Below are positions 1 to 9,981 of a stretch of DNA of 22,138 nucleotides, piece after piece (the stretch's first letter is position 1; each line of letters opens with the position of its first letter). This stretch comes from Oppiella nova (lineage: Eukaryota; Arthropoda; Arachnida; Sarcoptiformes; Oppiidae), in contig CAJPVJ010000162.1 in the NCBI GenBank assembly GCA_905397405.1, forward strand, positions 1-22,138, given 5' to 3'. Both the position numbers and the translations under genes were made by a program. The notes beneath the pieces were generated by a model. It saw only the letters and a program-made list of their open reading frames with translations, ran no database searches and was not told where the DNA came from.

Positions 1-526
1 GGAGAGGATGCGGTGATTGTGTCGGAAAACTCGAGTCCCAGTCAACAACAGGCACCTAAATTGGGAGCACATAAAGTGTTGGCAGTGGAGGCGGTGGAGG
101 CAGTGGACGAACATTCTGTATCTGAAAGCAAGAAATCTGATCCAAAACAAAACAAAATCGACTTGATTGCCATTAAACATGAACAATCCATACCTCAAAG
201 CCATTCAGAATCTGTCGCCAGAGATGATCAGGCAACTAGTGAATTAAAAAGTACTCCAATCGACCAAAATTTGATCCAAAGAAATACCCACAAAGAGGAA
301 CCAAAAGTATCAGAGAAAACGATTGAAGAGTTAAAGAAGACTCAATCGTTTGAGCCATCGGTTCAAAAGAGTGGTCACAACGAACTTGCAAAGGAAATTC
401 AAAAACAAGTGACAGACGAGAAGATACAATTAGATGTGAAAAATACACACAAAGAAAAGGCAAAAGAAGAGGACAAACAAATTGATGGGCAAAAGAAGAT
501 TACATGGGATCAGAATTTAGTGCATA
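1..526 (+). pseudogene. Truncated copy of the secreted repeat-protein gene (exon 2 part)
   Basis: This stretch matches 4025-4550 base for base except at four positions (128, 163, 209, 278), about 99.2% identity over 526 bp. It is the front of the long second exon of the gene at 3799-4885, in the same orientation. Homology stops sharply after 526; the reading frame then runs a few codons into unrelated DNA (antisense to a POMGNT1-like exon) and stops at 564, so the C-terminal half with most of the 53-residue repeats is missing. The upstream part (signal-peptide exon) would lie left of the window. All four differences change an amino acid (S/N, L/M, E/G, Q/R). I infer the broken end of a tandem duplication; an uncollapsed second haplotype in the assembly is an alternative. 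Confidence 0.85.
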
Positions 527-527
527 C

Positions 528-1239
528 CCATTATCACAATCCTTCCGTCCGTTACCATCGATAGGAACAAAGACATGGCTTCGTCTTCGTGTGGCGAATA
601 CGTGTCGAACAGGCGCTGAGCCATCACTGAACCGGTCGACTGATGCAATACCAGCACATGAATGCCCCGACCTTTGCCCTCATCCGAGTCGTCCACAATC
701 TATGCACCCATACGTCAATTAAATCCATGTATACTATATATACTGCATATCCTGTAGATGTTTAGGTCTTACAGTCGCGCCATCGATGGTCACACTCACT
801 CGCGACTGACTCGACACCACTTCCAGTTTTATCACTCCCGCACCTCCCGTACCGCCCGAACCCCTCATAGCCACACCATTGGCTTGTCTGAGCCTGTCTT
901 GCACTGCAATGCAATATACGGTGCATTAGTATTGAATCAAATCTAATGCAAACATATCTTACAGTCAAACATGGATTCATTGTTAAGTCTTTTGATTGTG
1001 TCCGCAATGAATAAGACGTTTATGACAACAGTTGCCATCAAAATGAGCACTAATGCCAACTGCCATACAGTTATCATACAGTTATGAAGCAATGTATGCA
1101 TCAATAGATCAATACTACGGTATGTTTAGTCCATTTATACCTGTAATACACGAACAGTACTTCTCCTGACCAATAGACTGGTGAGGATGGCCTTCACGAC
1201 CACTCTTTCGCACCACATCTGCGTCTTCCATGTCTTCAT
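528..1239 (-). CDS. POMGNT1: POMGNT1-like protein O-mannose beta-1,2-N-acetylglucosaminyltransferase, N-terminal exons only
   Basis: Four minus-strand exons splice in consistent phase: 1239-1141 (33 codons), 1059-963, 903-773 and 699-528, with introns of 81, 59 and 73 bp; donors read GTATAA, GTAAGA and GTAAGA. The 166-residue product begins MKTWK, has a cytosolic Lys/Arg-rich tail, then a type II membrane anchor at about 34-53 (starts [12 protein letters not shown]), a Gly/Ala-rich linker, and the start of the lectin-like stem domain, including RGIHVLVL and [12 protein letters not shown], strings I recognise from vertebrate POMGNT1. In that family the enzyme sits in the Golgi and adds GlcNAc to O-mannose on alpha-dystroglycan-type substrates. 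The catalytic domain is absent: the sequence left of 527 is the duplicated secreted-protein exon, so this copy is truncated unless the rest is spliced from further left. A GT at 527-526 could act as donor, but its T may come from the joined fragment. Exon 3's acceptor is the least certain boundary. Confidence 0.85.
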
Positions 1240-2727
1240 TACGACCGTCTTATGTCTTATGGCATTATATCATTCAATGGCCATACCTGTCATACCTGTG
1301 CCATCGAGTGCTCCTATGAGTACATCACTGCATATATGCAAACAAATTGTCATTTACTGCACATTACTGCTACAGTTAGACCATAGGGTTACCATCAATA
1401 CAAACAAACTGTCATTTCTATGCAAATGTTAATCATATGAATACATGATACCAATTGGACATTACAGTTGTCCGCAATTTATTAATATGACACTTATTTG
1501 TCTCATCAATTGGTCAATTTGCGTCAAATGCGCGCACATATCAAATGTTCACGTTTCCTATATTGATCCTGCCCTCTAAACGCATATTTGTATAATACTG
1601 TACAAATTGTACATACAGTACAGTATCATAATACTACCAGTAGCCTAACATTACACATTATTACAGTATACTGTAATTATATGATACTCTATTAAAGTTA
1701 AGTATTTGGATAATAAATTATTGTAACAATAATTAGCAAAGAAAATATCAAATTTTGGCAAATTAAACTTCTGTATGTCATCTAATATTTGAGAAAACTA
1801 ATTGCATAACATTGCATCCAATACATTTATAAAATAAATACTTGAAGCTGGTACAGTATTAATAATAAATATAAAACAGAAAAGTGAAGTTTTGTAGACT
1901 TATTAATAATAAGTTATTATCATAGTTAAATTATTTAATCATATATGGTATTTGAAAACACAGAGCCTGAGCATTAATACAGTACATAGAGCTAGAAAAC
2001 CTTGGGGAAAATATTATAACTCAAGATGAATATGATAATATGATCTAGCACAAACAGTACTACTCAATTAAAAGAGTTAGAAACATGAGACATAATATTA
2101 CAAAATGTCTTAGAATATGTATTAGAATTTTACTCTATTTGTGATACATTTGTAAATATAATAGTAACAAATAAATTTACCACAAATTCTGCAATTTATT
2201 AAACAATTACAGGATTAATAATTTATTATTATACATGTATGTGACTTTTTCTATATAAATAATAATTGTATTATAAACAAAGATACATAAATATTATATA
2301 TAAATATTATACAGTACTATACTAATATATTGTATATTATTATACTATAAACAAATTATTTGTTATTAATTTATTATTAATAATTGTACAATACTGTACT
2401 GTACTGTATATTACATTAATACTGTATTCTATTTATTATCTTATATATAAAAGTTCTATAAAAATAAGATTCTTTAAAGAATTTTTATAAAATACAGCAC
2501 AATGCATCTTTATGTTTAATATAATATAATATAAATCATAAACAGAGTTAGAGTTAGTGGTTTTAAATAAAAATTGATTCATGCGCTATTTTCCATGAAG
2601 GTATAATTGATATTACTAATAAGTTGACCAAACTCTAACGCCTGTCTGGTTATGATTTATACATATAATATTATCTATTAATTGTTTATTATATATTATA
2701 GATGTATAGTAATTTTAGTATTATAGA

Positions 2728-2775
2728 TGTGTGTGTGTGTGAGGGAGGGAGGGAGAGAGAGAGAGAGAGAGAGAG
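2728..2775. repeat. Compound microsatellite (TG)n-(GAGG)n-(GA)n
   Basis: A (TG)n run of about 14 bp passes into GAGGGAGGGAGG and then a (GA)n run of about 22 bp. Read on the other strand it has the same block order as the compound repeat in the BTB gene intron (5739-5814). Confidence 0.9.
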
Positions 2776-3583
2776 ATTGACAAGAATAATATAGTTGTAT
2801 TGAGACATTGGGCTCAATGAACTTTAAAGTGTAAGTGTTGGGTCAGTCACAGAAAATCGTGATTTACGACATTGAAACTAATAGCAAAAAAATAAGACTT
2901 AATTAAATATTCCTTTAAGACCAAAAGAAGTTGAATAAACTTGATTGCTCAGAATTAAAAACTTTTACAGAAATACTTTAGTATTTAGATTTGCAATAAA
3001 CCTCCCAGTAAAATATACAAATTAAAATGTGTATACTGTATTAAAATTCAATATACTGTATATTTAATAATTAAGTTATTATAGTTTTTTAAGAATACAT
3101 TTTTGGATAAAATTTATATTTTGTTATATCTTACATATGAAATAATAATTTACAAAAAAATACAGAGTTGTTTCTATCTTAGAAGCTGAATCTGAAAAGC
3201 CTCAATTTTTTTTATTCAATTTTAATTTTATTTTAAAGTACAGTAATGATGTACGCTAGTTAAATTTGTACATTTAAAAAGTATTAAATTTGTATTGAAT
3301 ACTCAGGCAATTCATTTGAATACTGAGGGCATCGTGGACTGAGTAGAGTGAACACAACTATTATGAAACCTTGTTCTTACAAAGTTTACACTAATTCCAG
3401 TTCTGTCTCTTGTTTTGTGTTTAGCAGACATGAAGATAATCTTTGAGATGTCCATCACATCCACCGGTTCTCGTGTGGAATCTCATTCAAGTTTGCTTCT
3501 TATAAATCCAGTTTAAATTTCAAGTTTAATGCCATTTATATGCATTACCAACAAAAAGAAAGTTTGTTCCTTAGAGTCGACAG

Positions 3584-3593
3584 TATTTAAAAG
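3584..3593 (+). promoter_or_regulatory. Possible TATA box of the secreted-protein gene
   Basis: TATTTAAAAG lies about 205 bp before the ATG at 3799. A start site some 30 bp downstream would give a pyrimidine-rich leader containing several TCTC and CACTC strings. TATA-like strings are frequent in such AT-rich DNA, so this is only a candidate. Confidence 0.25.
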
Positions 3594-3798
3594 AGTGATC
3601 CAACTCTTTGGTGTTATTACTCTGGTCTCTGATCTCTCACTCACTTTCACTCTTCAGTACATCATTTAAAAAGAGAGAGAAAGAGAGCAATATATATATA
3701 TATATATTTCTATACTATATTAGTATTCATTCAATAAATTATATTTGTGTTTTTTATTCAATCTATTCAACCTTTTAAGAATATTAAAATAATTCAAA

Positions 3799-4885
3799 AT
3801 GAAAGTGTTTTTAACTTTTCTGCTTTTATTAATTATTCAATTAATTTATGGTAAGAATTTTTTAAATTTAAAATAAATAATTTTCTTTATGCTTAAATAA
3901 TTTTAAAATAATAATAATGAAAAGGGAATTGTTTGAGTGTTGTTAAAAACTACAGAATTTGATTTAATGTTGAATAGCGGCTCCAAATATTGCCAGACCT
4001 GTGATCAGTAGTGATGATAAGTCAGGAGAGGATGCGGTGATTGTGTCGGAAAACTCGAGTCCCAGTCAACAACAGGCACCTAAATTGGGAGCACATAAAG
4101 TGTTGGCAGTGGAGGCGGTGGAGGCAGTGGACGAACATTCTGTATCTGAAAACAAGAAATCTGATCCAAAACAAAACAAAATCGACATGATTGCCATTAA
4201 ACATGAACAATCCATACCTCAAAGCCATTCAGGATCTGTCGCCAGAGATGATCAGGCAACTAGTGAATTAAAAAGTACTCCAATCGACCAAAATTTGATC
4301 CGAAGAAATACCCACAAAGAGGAACCAAAAGTATCAGAGAAAACGATTGAAGAGTTAAAGAAGACTCAATCGTTTGAGCCATCGGTTCAAAAGAGTGGTC
4401 ACAACGAACTTGCAAAGGAAATTCAAAAACAAGTGACAGACGAGAAGATACAATTAGATGTGAAAAATACACACAAAGAAAAGGCAAAAGAAGAGGACAA
4501 ACAAATTGATGGGCAAAAGAAGATTACATGGGATCAGAATTTAGTGCATAAAAATGAAGCAAATGTTGAAACAAAAGAAATACTCAAACAAAGCGAACAA
4601 ACGAAGATATCTTTACAACAAAAGAATGAACACAAAGAGGAAATCAAAGAAATAGAGAAACCAATTGAGGAGCAAAAAAAGACTCAATTGGACGACAACT
4701 TTGAAAAGAAAGAAAACAACAAAGAAGAGACAACAGATGCTCATAAAAATACGGACCAAATGAAAAATTTGTTTAACGAGAAGATTTCGACCAAAGAAGT
4801 GCCAAAAGAATTAGAAAAATCAATTGAAGAGATAAAGTCAGTTGAATCTAAAGTAGCATTTAATTCACAAGTTATCAACATTTGA
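3799..4885 (+). CDS. Secreted Lys/Glu/Gln-rich protein with 53-residue tandem repeats, unknown family
   Basis: Two exons, 3799-3850 and 3978-4885, joined by a 127-bp GT-AG intron (donor GTAAGA, phase 1), encode 319 aa. Exon 1 holds almost nothing but a signal peptide, MKVFLTFLLLLIIQLIY, followed across the splice by Ala-Ala-Pro, a plausible cleavage site. The mature chain starts with a Ser/Gln/Val-Glu-Ala region (about 26-118) and then has 3.5 copies of a 53-residue repeat without indels at about 128-180, 181-233, 234-286 and 287-312. The repeat keeps HKEE-x-KE-x-EK-x-IEE-x-KK; each unit consists of two related halves of about 24-29 residues. There is no Cys in the mature part and no second membrane segment, so it should be extended or coiled and highly charged. 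I do not recognise the family and assign no function. An AATAAA lies 12 bp after the stop. A truncated near-identical copy is at 1-526. Confidence 0.82.
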
Positions 4886-5641
4886 TTAATTGGTTTCAAT
4901 AAATTATTTGTATTTAATTATATTTAATTATTTTGAACTATTTATTAAACGTCCTAATCGTAATAAATGATTGAAATTCTATAGAAATTACAATTACAAT
5001 TACAATAGAATATTTTGTGTAAACAAACAATAAATCATTATGATGAGTTTAAATTTAATAGTAACTACAATAAAAATTTATTTTAAAGCATTTATAAATA
5101 TTTTCGATAAATTAAGAATTTGCCCTCAATCCCTTTCACTCTTGTCTTCACTTTTTTCTGTTTATCTTTTTAATATTATTTTCATACAGTATGCCTGTAA
5201 TTATGATAATGTTACACAATAATAAAGATTCATATAAAAGCAGAGTTGAATGTTTTTTCGTATTGCTTCCATAGATATAATTGAAAATTTATAATTAGAT
5301 TTAAAAATAATCATTAGTGTATTAGCTTTGTGCAGAATACAAGGATAACTTATATTCAATATTTATAGTTCTCAAGGTTTATATACTTTTAACATTTAAT
5401 AAATTTGATTTAAGTTATTTAGAAGGAGAACCAGCTTTTAAATATTGCATTAAATAACTAACAAGTTTATTATCTTCATTGGGATTAGACAAAACATCAG
5501 AAATGTTTTATTTGTTAATTTTAATGTAACCGTTATCATTGAATTTTTAGTATTTACAGTGAACACCTTTTCAATGAGGAAATGATTGAAATTATTTTTA
5601 AAACCATTATTTCTTCATTATAATTAACTTTGAGTGTGGAA
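4886..5641. other. Intergenic AT-rich DNA
   Basis: About 750 bp between the secreted-protein gene and the BTB gene, both on the plus strand. The only longer open frames are low-complexity, AT-biased and match no family I know. It should contain the BTB promoter, but no core element stands out. Confidence 0.6.
4898..4903 (+). promoter_or_regulatory. Poly(A) signal AATAAA of the secreted-protein gene
   Basis: A canonical AATAAA starts 12 bp after the TGA stop at 4883-4885, implying a very short 3' UTR. Confidence 0.5.
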
Positions 5642-5756
5642 ATGGATGAAAATATGACAGACATTTGTCTCCATTATTTAAATGAAGATTCGGCTGATAT
5701 TAATATAATCATTGGAAACCATACAATACCAGGTAAACTTCTCTCTCTCTCTCTCC

Positions 5757-5794
<38 letters not shown>

Positions 5795-6759
5795 ACACAC
5801 ACACACACACACACATTTAAATTTAGTGATAATTAAAAATTAATAAGTGACAAAAACAAATACAATTACAAGTTATTGTAATTGGTAAATTATTTATAAA
5901 TAACAAATATATTCTAAGGTATTAAGCAAAACCCACATTTTAAATTTTAACTCTGTTTTCATATTACTGTTTGCTTTATCAGTTCTCACAATAAAATAAA
6001 AATACTATTACAGTATTACAAAATTATTATATCATATTATTATAAATATTAAATACAGTAGTAAGATAAATGAAAGCAATATGCTATACAGTACTGTATG
6101 TCAATACTATGATATATTGATATTAAGTAATACGGTATTTATATTAACTATTAGAATTGTTTATATGTTTAATATAATGTATGTACTTGTATGTTTATGT
6201 GATACGGTATGGCGTATTGTGGGGATGTGGTGGTGAATGACCAAATGACCAAATGACTAAATGACCAGGTCATAAGTTAGTATTAATGAGATCGAGTGAA
6301 TACTTCAAAGCCATGTTTTCGATCGGAATGATTGAAAGCAATCAAAACGAGATAAAACTCGACGAAACACTTGTCAAACCATTTGAATTGATTTTGAAAA
6401 TATCTTATGGACTCGTCATCAGTGAGAAAGAGTGGAACCAATTATCATTTGAAGAGATATTTGAAGCAATAGTTATAGCAAACAAATATCAATTTCTTGA
6501 CACAGAAATTATAATCTCAAATAAATTGATGACTAAATTGAAAGAGAATTCGTCTGAATTGATAACTGAAGAAATCAATTATAAAATAGGAGACGACTCG
6601 ACCGAAAAGAAGCACAAATTTCTAAGTGTTATAGAAGTGCACGAAATGGCAAAATCTTATAATTTGATGTATTTTTCAAATATTAGTCGTCTCTATATTG
6701 AGGAGAGAGCCCAACAAGTGATGGACAGCTGGAGATTCCTCTATAACTACTGGTGGTAA
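5642..6759 (+). CDS. BTB/POZ domain protein with partial BACK-like tail
   Basis: Exon 1 (5642-5732) and exon 2 (6269-6759) splice in phase 1 over a 536-bp intron and give 193 aa. Across the junction the text reads IPGHKLVLMRSSEYFKAMF, the classic BTB signature (usually IPAHK-x-x-L-x-x-RS-x-YF-x-AM), which fixes both splice sites. The BTB fold spans about 15-115. It is followed by a Lys/Ser-rich loop and then VHEMAKSYNLMYFSNI and YIEERAQQVMDS, resembling the first helices of a BACK domain. BTB domains dimerise and often serve as Cullin-3 adaptors; that role is inferred. The chain ends soon after RFLYN, where BACK domains usually continue, so the protein is short for a BTB-BACK family member or a further exon was missed (a GTAAAT at 6755 could be a donor). 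No Kelch or RCC1 repeats follow within the window. Confidence 0.75.
5739..5814. repeat. Compound microsatellite (CT)n-(CA)n at the BTB intron donor
   Basis: A (CT)n tract interrupted by CCCTCC runs from 5739 to 5790, then (CA)n continues to 5814. It begins six bases after the intron's first base (GTAAAC at 5733). Confidence 0.95.
6236..6266. repeat. 8-bp minisatellite (AAATGACC)n at the BTB intron acceptor
   Basis: Four successive units of AAATGACC (the first lacks one A, the third ends in T). The last unit supplies the CC before the AG that forms the splice acceptor of BTB exon 2. Confidence 0.9.
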
Positions 6760-7911
6760 ATGTAATCTGACCCGTACTGGACTGGACTGCATACTCACTC
6801 TGTATTGTTGTATAGTACCGTACAGCATATTAATACACTCTACTTGATGATTGTATAACAAACACACAATTAACTGTTCATTTATCTTACATGCATGTAA
6901 TATCTAGATTCCAGAATATTTATCAATTAAAAAAATTCATTATTTAAACAATAATTATTAGATATTAAAATTAATTTTCATTTATATTAATAGTCTATGG
7001 CAAAGTATAATTTTAAAAACAAATAACTTTAAACATTTCAATTTGTAATGAAAATAAATAAATGATGAAATAATATTGTATCCAGTCTTTATTTTAAAAT
7101 TGATTATACCATAATTGCAGTTAATTGCAGTAAGATTATAAATACGATTAGTGAAAGTCAACTAAAGAAAGTAATAAGGAATATGTTATACATTAGTAGT
7201 GTAGATAGGATTCTCAGTTCAAAAAACGATATTCAAATATTAAACAAAAAATTATATTGTGAAAAAACAGTTTATGATAAAATAATTATTCAAACAATTT
7301 CTTATAAGGCAATATTTTTAAAATATAAAATCTAAAACTGAGTTTGATCAAAAGCTAATTTTATATGAGTGGTTTTAAATTGCTTTTAAATTATAGTGCT
7401 TATTACGCACTAACGAAACGACCCACCTCAATTACCATTCAATCATTGAATTTCAATGATTAATTGGGAAATAAACTGTAAAGCATTGAAAGCAACTTTT
7501 ATGTTTTATTATAAGAACCGACAAATAGTGTACAGTAAGTTGTTTTAAATCTTTTAGTAAGTTATTATATGGTAATATAATTTAATAATTAAAATCCTAT
7601 GGTAGATTTTATAGTACTATTTAACTATTTATTAATGATAATCTATCAATATACTATAAATATACTATACTGTATAGTTTATAATAAGGGTATTGGATTT
7701 ATTAGAATTTAATAAATAGAATGAGACAGGTATATACAGTATATAAATAAAATGAAAAAATAACATTTGTATTGAATGTAATATTATATTAATGAAACAA
7801 AATACCCAATCAAGAATTGAAATGCAAATCAAATTGGTTTGAAGTGAATTCAAATGAATGTAAATGTGTGTAGGAGTGGGAGTAGGAGTGGGAGTAGGAG
7901 TGAGGTTGGGA
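6760..7911. other. Intergenic AT-rich DNA between convergent genes
   Basis: About 1.15 kb between the BTB gene (plus) and the 3' end of the DHRSX-like gene (minus). I see no coding sequence. It includes a perfect 10-bp palindrome with a 1-bp centre at 7441-7461 and a GGAG-rich hexamer repeat next to the DHRSX stop. Confidence 0.6.
7871..7904. repeat. Hexamer-type repeat, units TAGGAG and TGGGAG alternating
   Basis: Alternating TAGGAG and TGGGAG units (five to six) form a short G-rich tract immediately beyond the DHRSX-like stop codon, so on the gene's strand it is a CTCC-rich start of the 3' UTR. Confidence 0.85.
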
Positions 7912-9981
7912 TCATAGATCGTGCACTTTATCGGATTCAGGTGTCAATCGGAAGCACAAATTAGGTGTCCATTTGTGCAACAGATGCCAAGTGTTATTCC
8001 ACAACAATTCCTGTGTTTTCTTATCATACGATCGTTTACTTGATTTAGTGACACAACAGTCCTCGAGGTATACACCACTTATGCCCTCCACTTCAGACGA
8101 TAGGGTGGCGTATAGTGTTGTCTCAGCGCCTTCTTCTGCCGACTAATCAATAAATTTGTTCATTACTACATGACATGAATTGATAGTATTATTGTATATT
8201 ATTGTATATTGTAATTATATATTGTAATTATCGTATATATTGTAAGTATTAATTGAAAGATTTACTCGAAATATGGGCAACGCTTGAATGGGTCTTAGGT
8301 TAAAGAAATTGAATTCTTTCATAAGGTCTGTGCGACAGACACCCGGATGCAGACAAGTGATGGTCACAGCGCCCACCATATCGTGTCGGCTTAGAAGCCA
8401 TTCATGAAACTTATAGACAAACATGATTTGAGCCAACTTTGACTGAGCGTACGCGTGGTATGTGGAGTACAGGCGCTCCGACTGCAGGTCATTGAAGCGC
8501 ACACTCGCCGGCCGGTGAGCGCCAGACGACACGCACACGATTCGCGACTTATGACCGCATTCTCGTCCAGATGTCACCAAATTGTCGATCAAATGAGAGA
8601 TAAGAAGACAATGACTGAAGTAATTGATGGCTAAGTGGGTCTCAAAGCCATCTGAAGTGAGACCAAAAGGTGCAAACATGACAGCGCCGTTGCAAATGAG
8701 ATAATGGAGTTTAAGCGACGAGTCTTTGAATATACGCACGAATTGCAAGACAGAGTCCATTGACGAGAGCTCTAATGGCCACATATCCAGCCGTCCCCTC
8801 ATTGTGTCGCCCAACTGATCCACTATTGAGTTACGCCTTCTTTGAATCTCTTCATCACTGGCTGACGACCCGGTAATGACATGACATCCCTTTCTCAACA
8901 ACGTCTTCACCACTTCCATACCTATTCCCCGACTTCCGCCTGTGATTATGCATACCTTTCCCTCCAGTGATGACGGAATGTCTACGTCTTCTACATTCAA
9001 TTTCCGTATTTTTCCTGATTTCATGATAAATCAGTTTTAAATCATTAATACCTAACAAGTGATGATAATTTACCTCAAAATATAAATGTATATTTAAATC
9101 ATTAACATTGACTCATAATGATACAAATTAAACACTAACTCGTAGGCTATCATAAACTCTGTATACTACAATTTTGGGCAAATTGCAAGATTCTTTATTT
9201 GTACCATGTTTATGTTAATCTACCATACAATCACGTTATATTAATAGTAATGAATTATTAATTTAATACATACAGTATTAAAAACTTTGATGTATTATAA
9301 ATTATGTATCGTAATTAAGAAACATTTTTGAGATTATAAGCGCAAGTATACTATTTGCATTGCTCATTACCAAACCAGTTCACAACTAAACAAAAAGTTT
9401 CAAACAACTGTTAAGGTCACATTGCACCGTTAGTTTATGTTGATATACACTACGAATACGGTAGTTCTTATAAGATTGCAATAACAACTTTAAGGTTAAT
9501 AGACTTACAAGTTTGTCAATGTTAGCGAGTTTATATTACAGTTATAAACTGATTTAACAGAAAATTATTTTCATTAATTATAAGAATAAATAACCTTAAA
9601 ATCACAATTCACAATCAAAGTATTTGAGTTGCTTTAATAATTATTATAAACTACTTTTCCAGATATATTCTAGATCACCTTACTCACGAGTCAGGTGTTA
9701 TCATATGATTCAATACAGTACTGACAACAAAAACTATTTAATTTGGTACAGTAAAAAGTACGGTACATTCATTTATACAGTAATTAAGATTTGCTTAAAT
9801 GAGATAGAATGAGCAAGTTGAGTGTAGTAGTAGTAAATTGGTTTGAACAAGGCATATTACCAAAGAAGCCATAGTTGCGATTGAGTTCAATGTATGAATA
9901 ATAGGGTCCATTGAGGTATGTCTTGATGGCTGTCCACGTAATGAAGACAATTCGCTGCAACGCCAGTAAAATTGTATCCAT
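7912..9981 (-). CDS. DHRSX: DHRSX-like short-chain dehydrogenase/reductase
   Basis: Three minus-strand exons, 9981-9861, 9014-8266 and 8142-7912, splice in frame (introns of 846 and 123 bp) to 366 aa. Residues 1-40 form a hydrophobic N-terminal anchor (MDTILLALQRIVFITW). The Rossmann nucleotide motif TGGSRGIG is at 65-72. The family's usual NNAG reads CNGA at 148-151, and a structural Asn follows at 171 (AINYFSH). The catalytic Ser is in CVSSGAH (about 203-204), and Tyr229/Lys233 lie in YAQSK. Exon 3 (SAEEGAETTLYATL onward) supplies the C-terminal part and aligns with TPDEGAWTSIYAAV of human DHRSX as I recall it; the segment DLQSERLYS also matches that protein. Human DHRSX works in dolichol synthesis, oxidising polyprenol and reducing dolichal with NAD(P); I infer a similar membrane-bound role. 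An in-frame ATG five codons upstream (9996) is an alternative start. Other RDH/WWOX-type SDRs are the alternative assignment. Confidence 0.85.

Larger units (their letters stand above)
1240..3798. other. Intergenic AT-rich DNA between two divergent genes
   Basis: About 2.5 kb with no coding sequence I can support. It separates the POMGNT1-like exons (minus) from the secreted-protein gene (plus), so it should hold both promoters. It is rich in TA runs and in short TACAGTA/TACTGTA motifs (for example the run at 2393-2409), and contains one compound microsatellite near 2728-2775. A (TA)n run lies at about 3691-3707 just upstream of the secreted gene. Confidence 0.7.

Noticed and set aside
504-722. 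Plus-strand open frame of 72 aa
   Set aside because: It spans the duplication junction and is antisense to POMGNT1 exon 4, whose minus-strand reading has clear family similarity.
5040-5222. Plus-strand 60-aa open frame upstream of the BTB gene
   Set aside because: AT-biased hydrophobic low-complexity product, no family match, no splice partner in phase.
7665-7853. Minus-strand 62-aa open frame beyond the DHRSX stop
   Set aside because: Lies in the 3' flank, AT-driven Ile/Leu/Phe composition, no recognisable similarity.
9624-9812. Plus-strand 62-aa frame within DHRSX intron 1
   Set aside because: Low-complexity intronic sequence; the minus-strand splice structure across it is consistent in phase.
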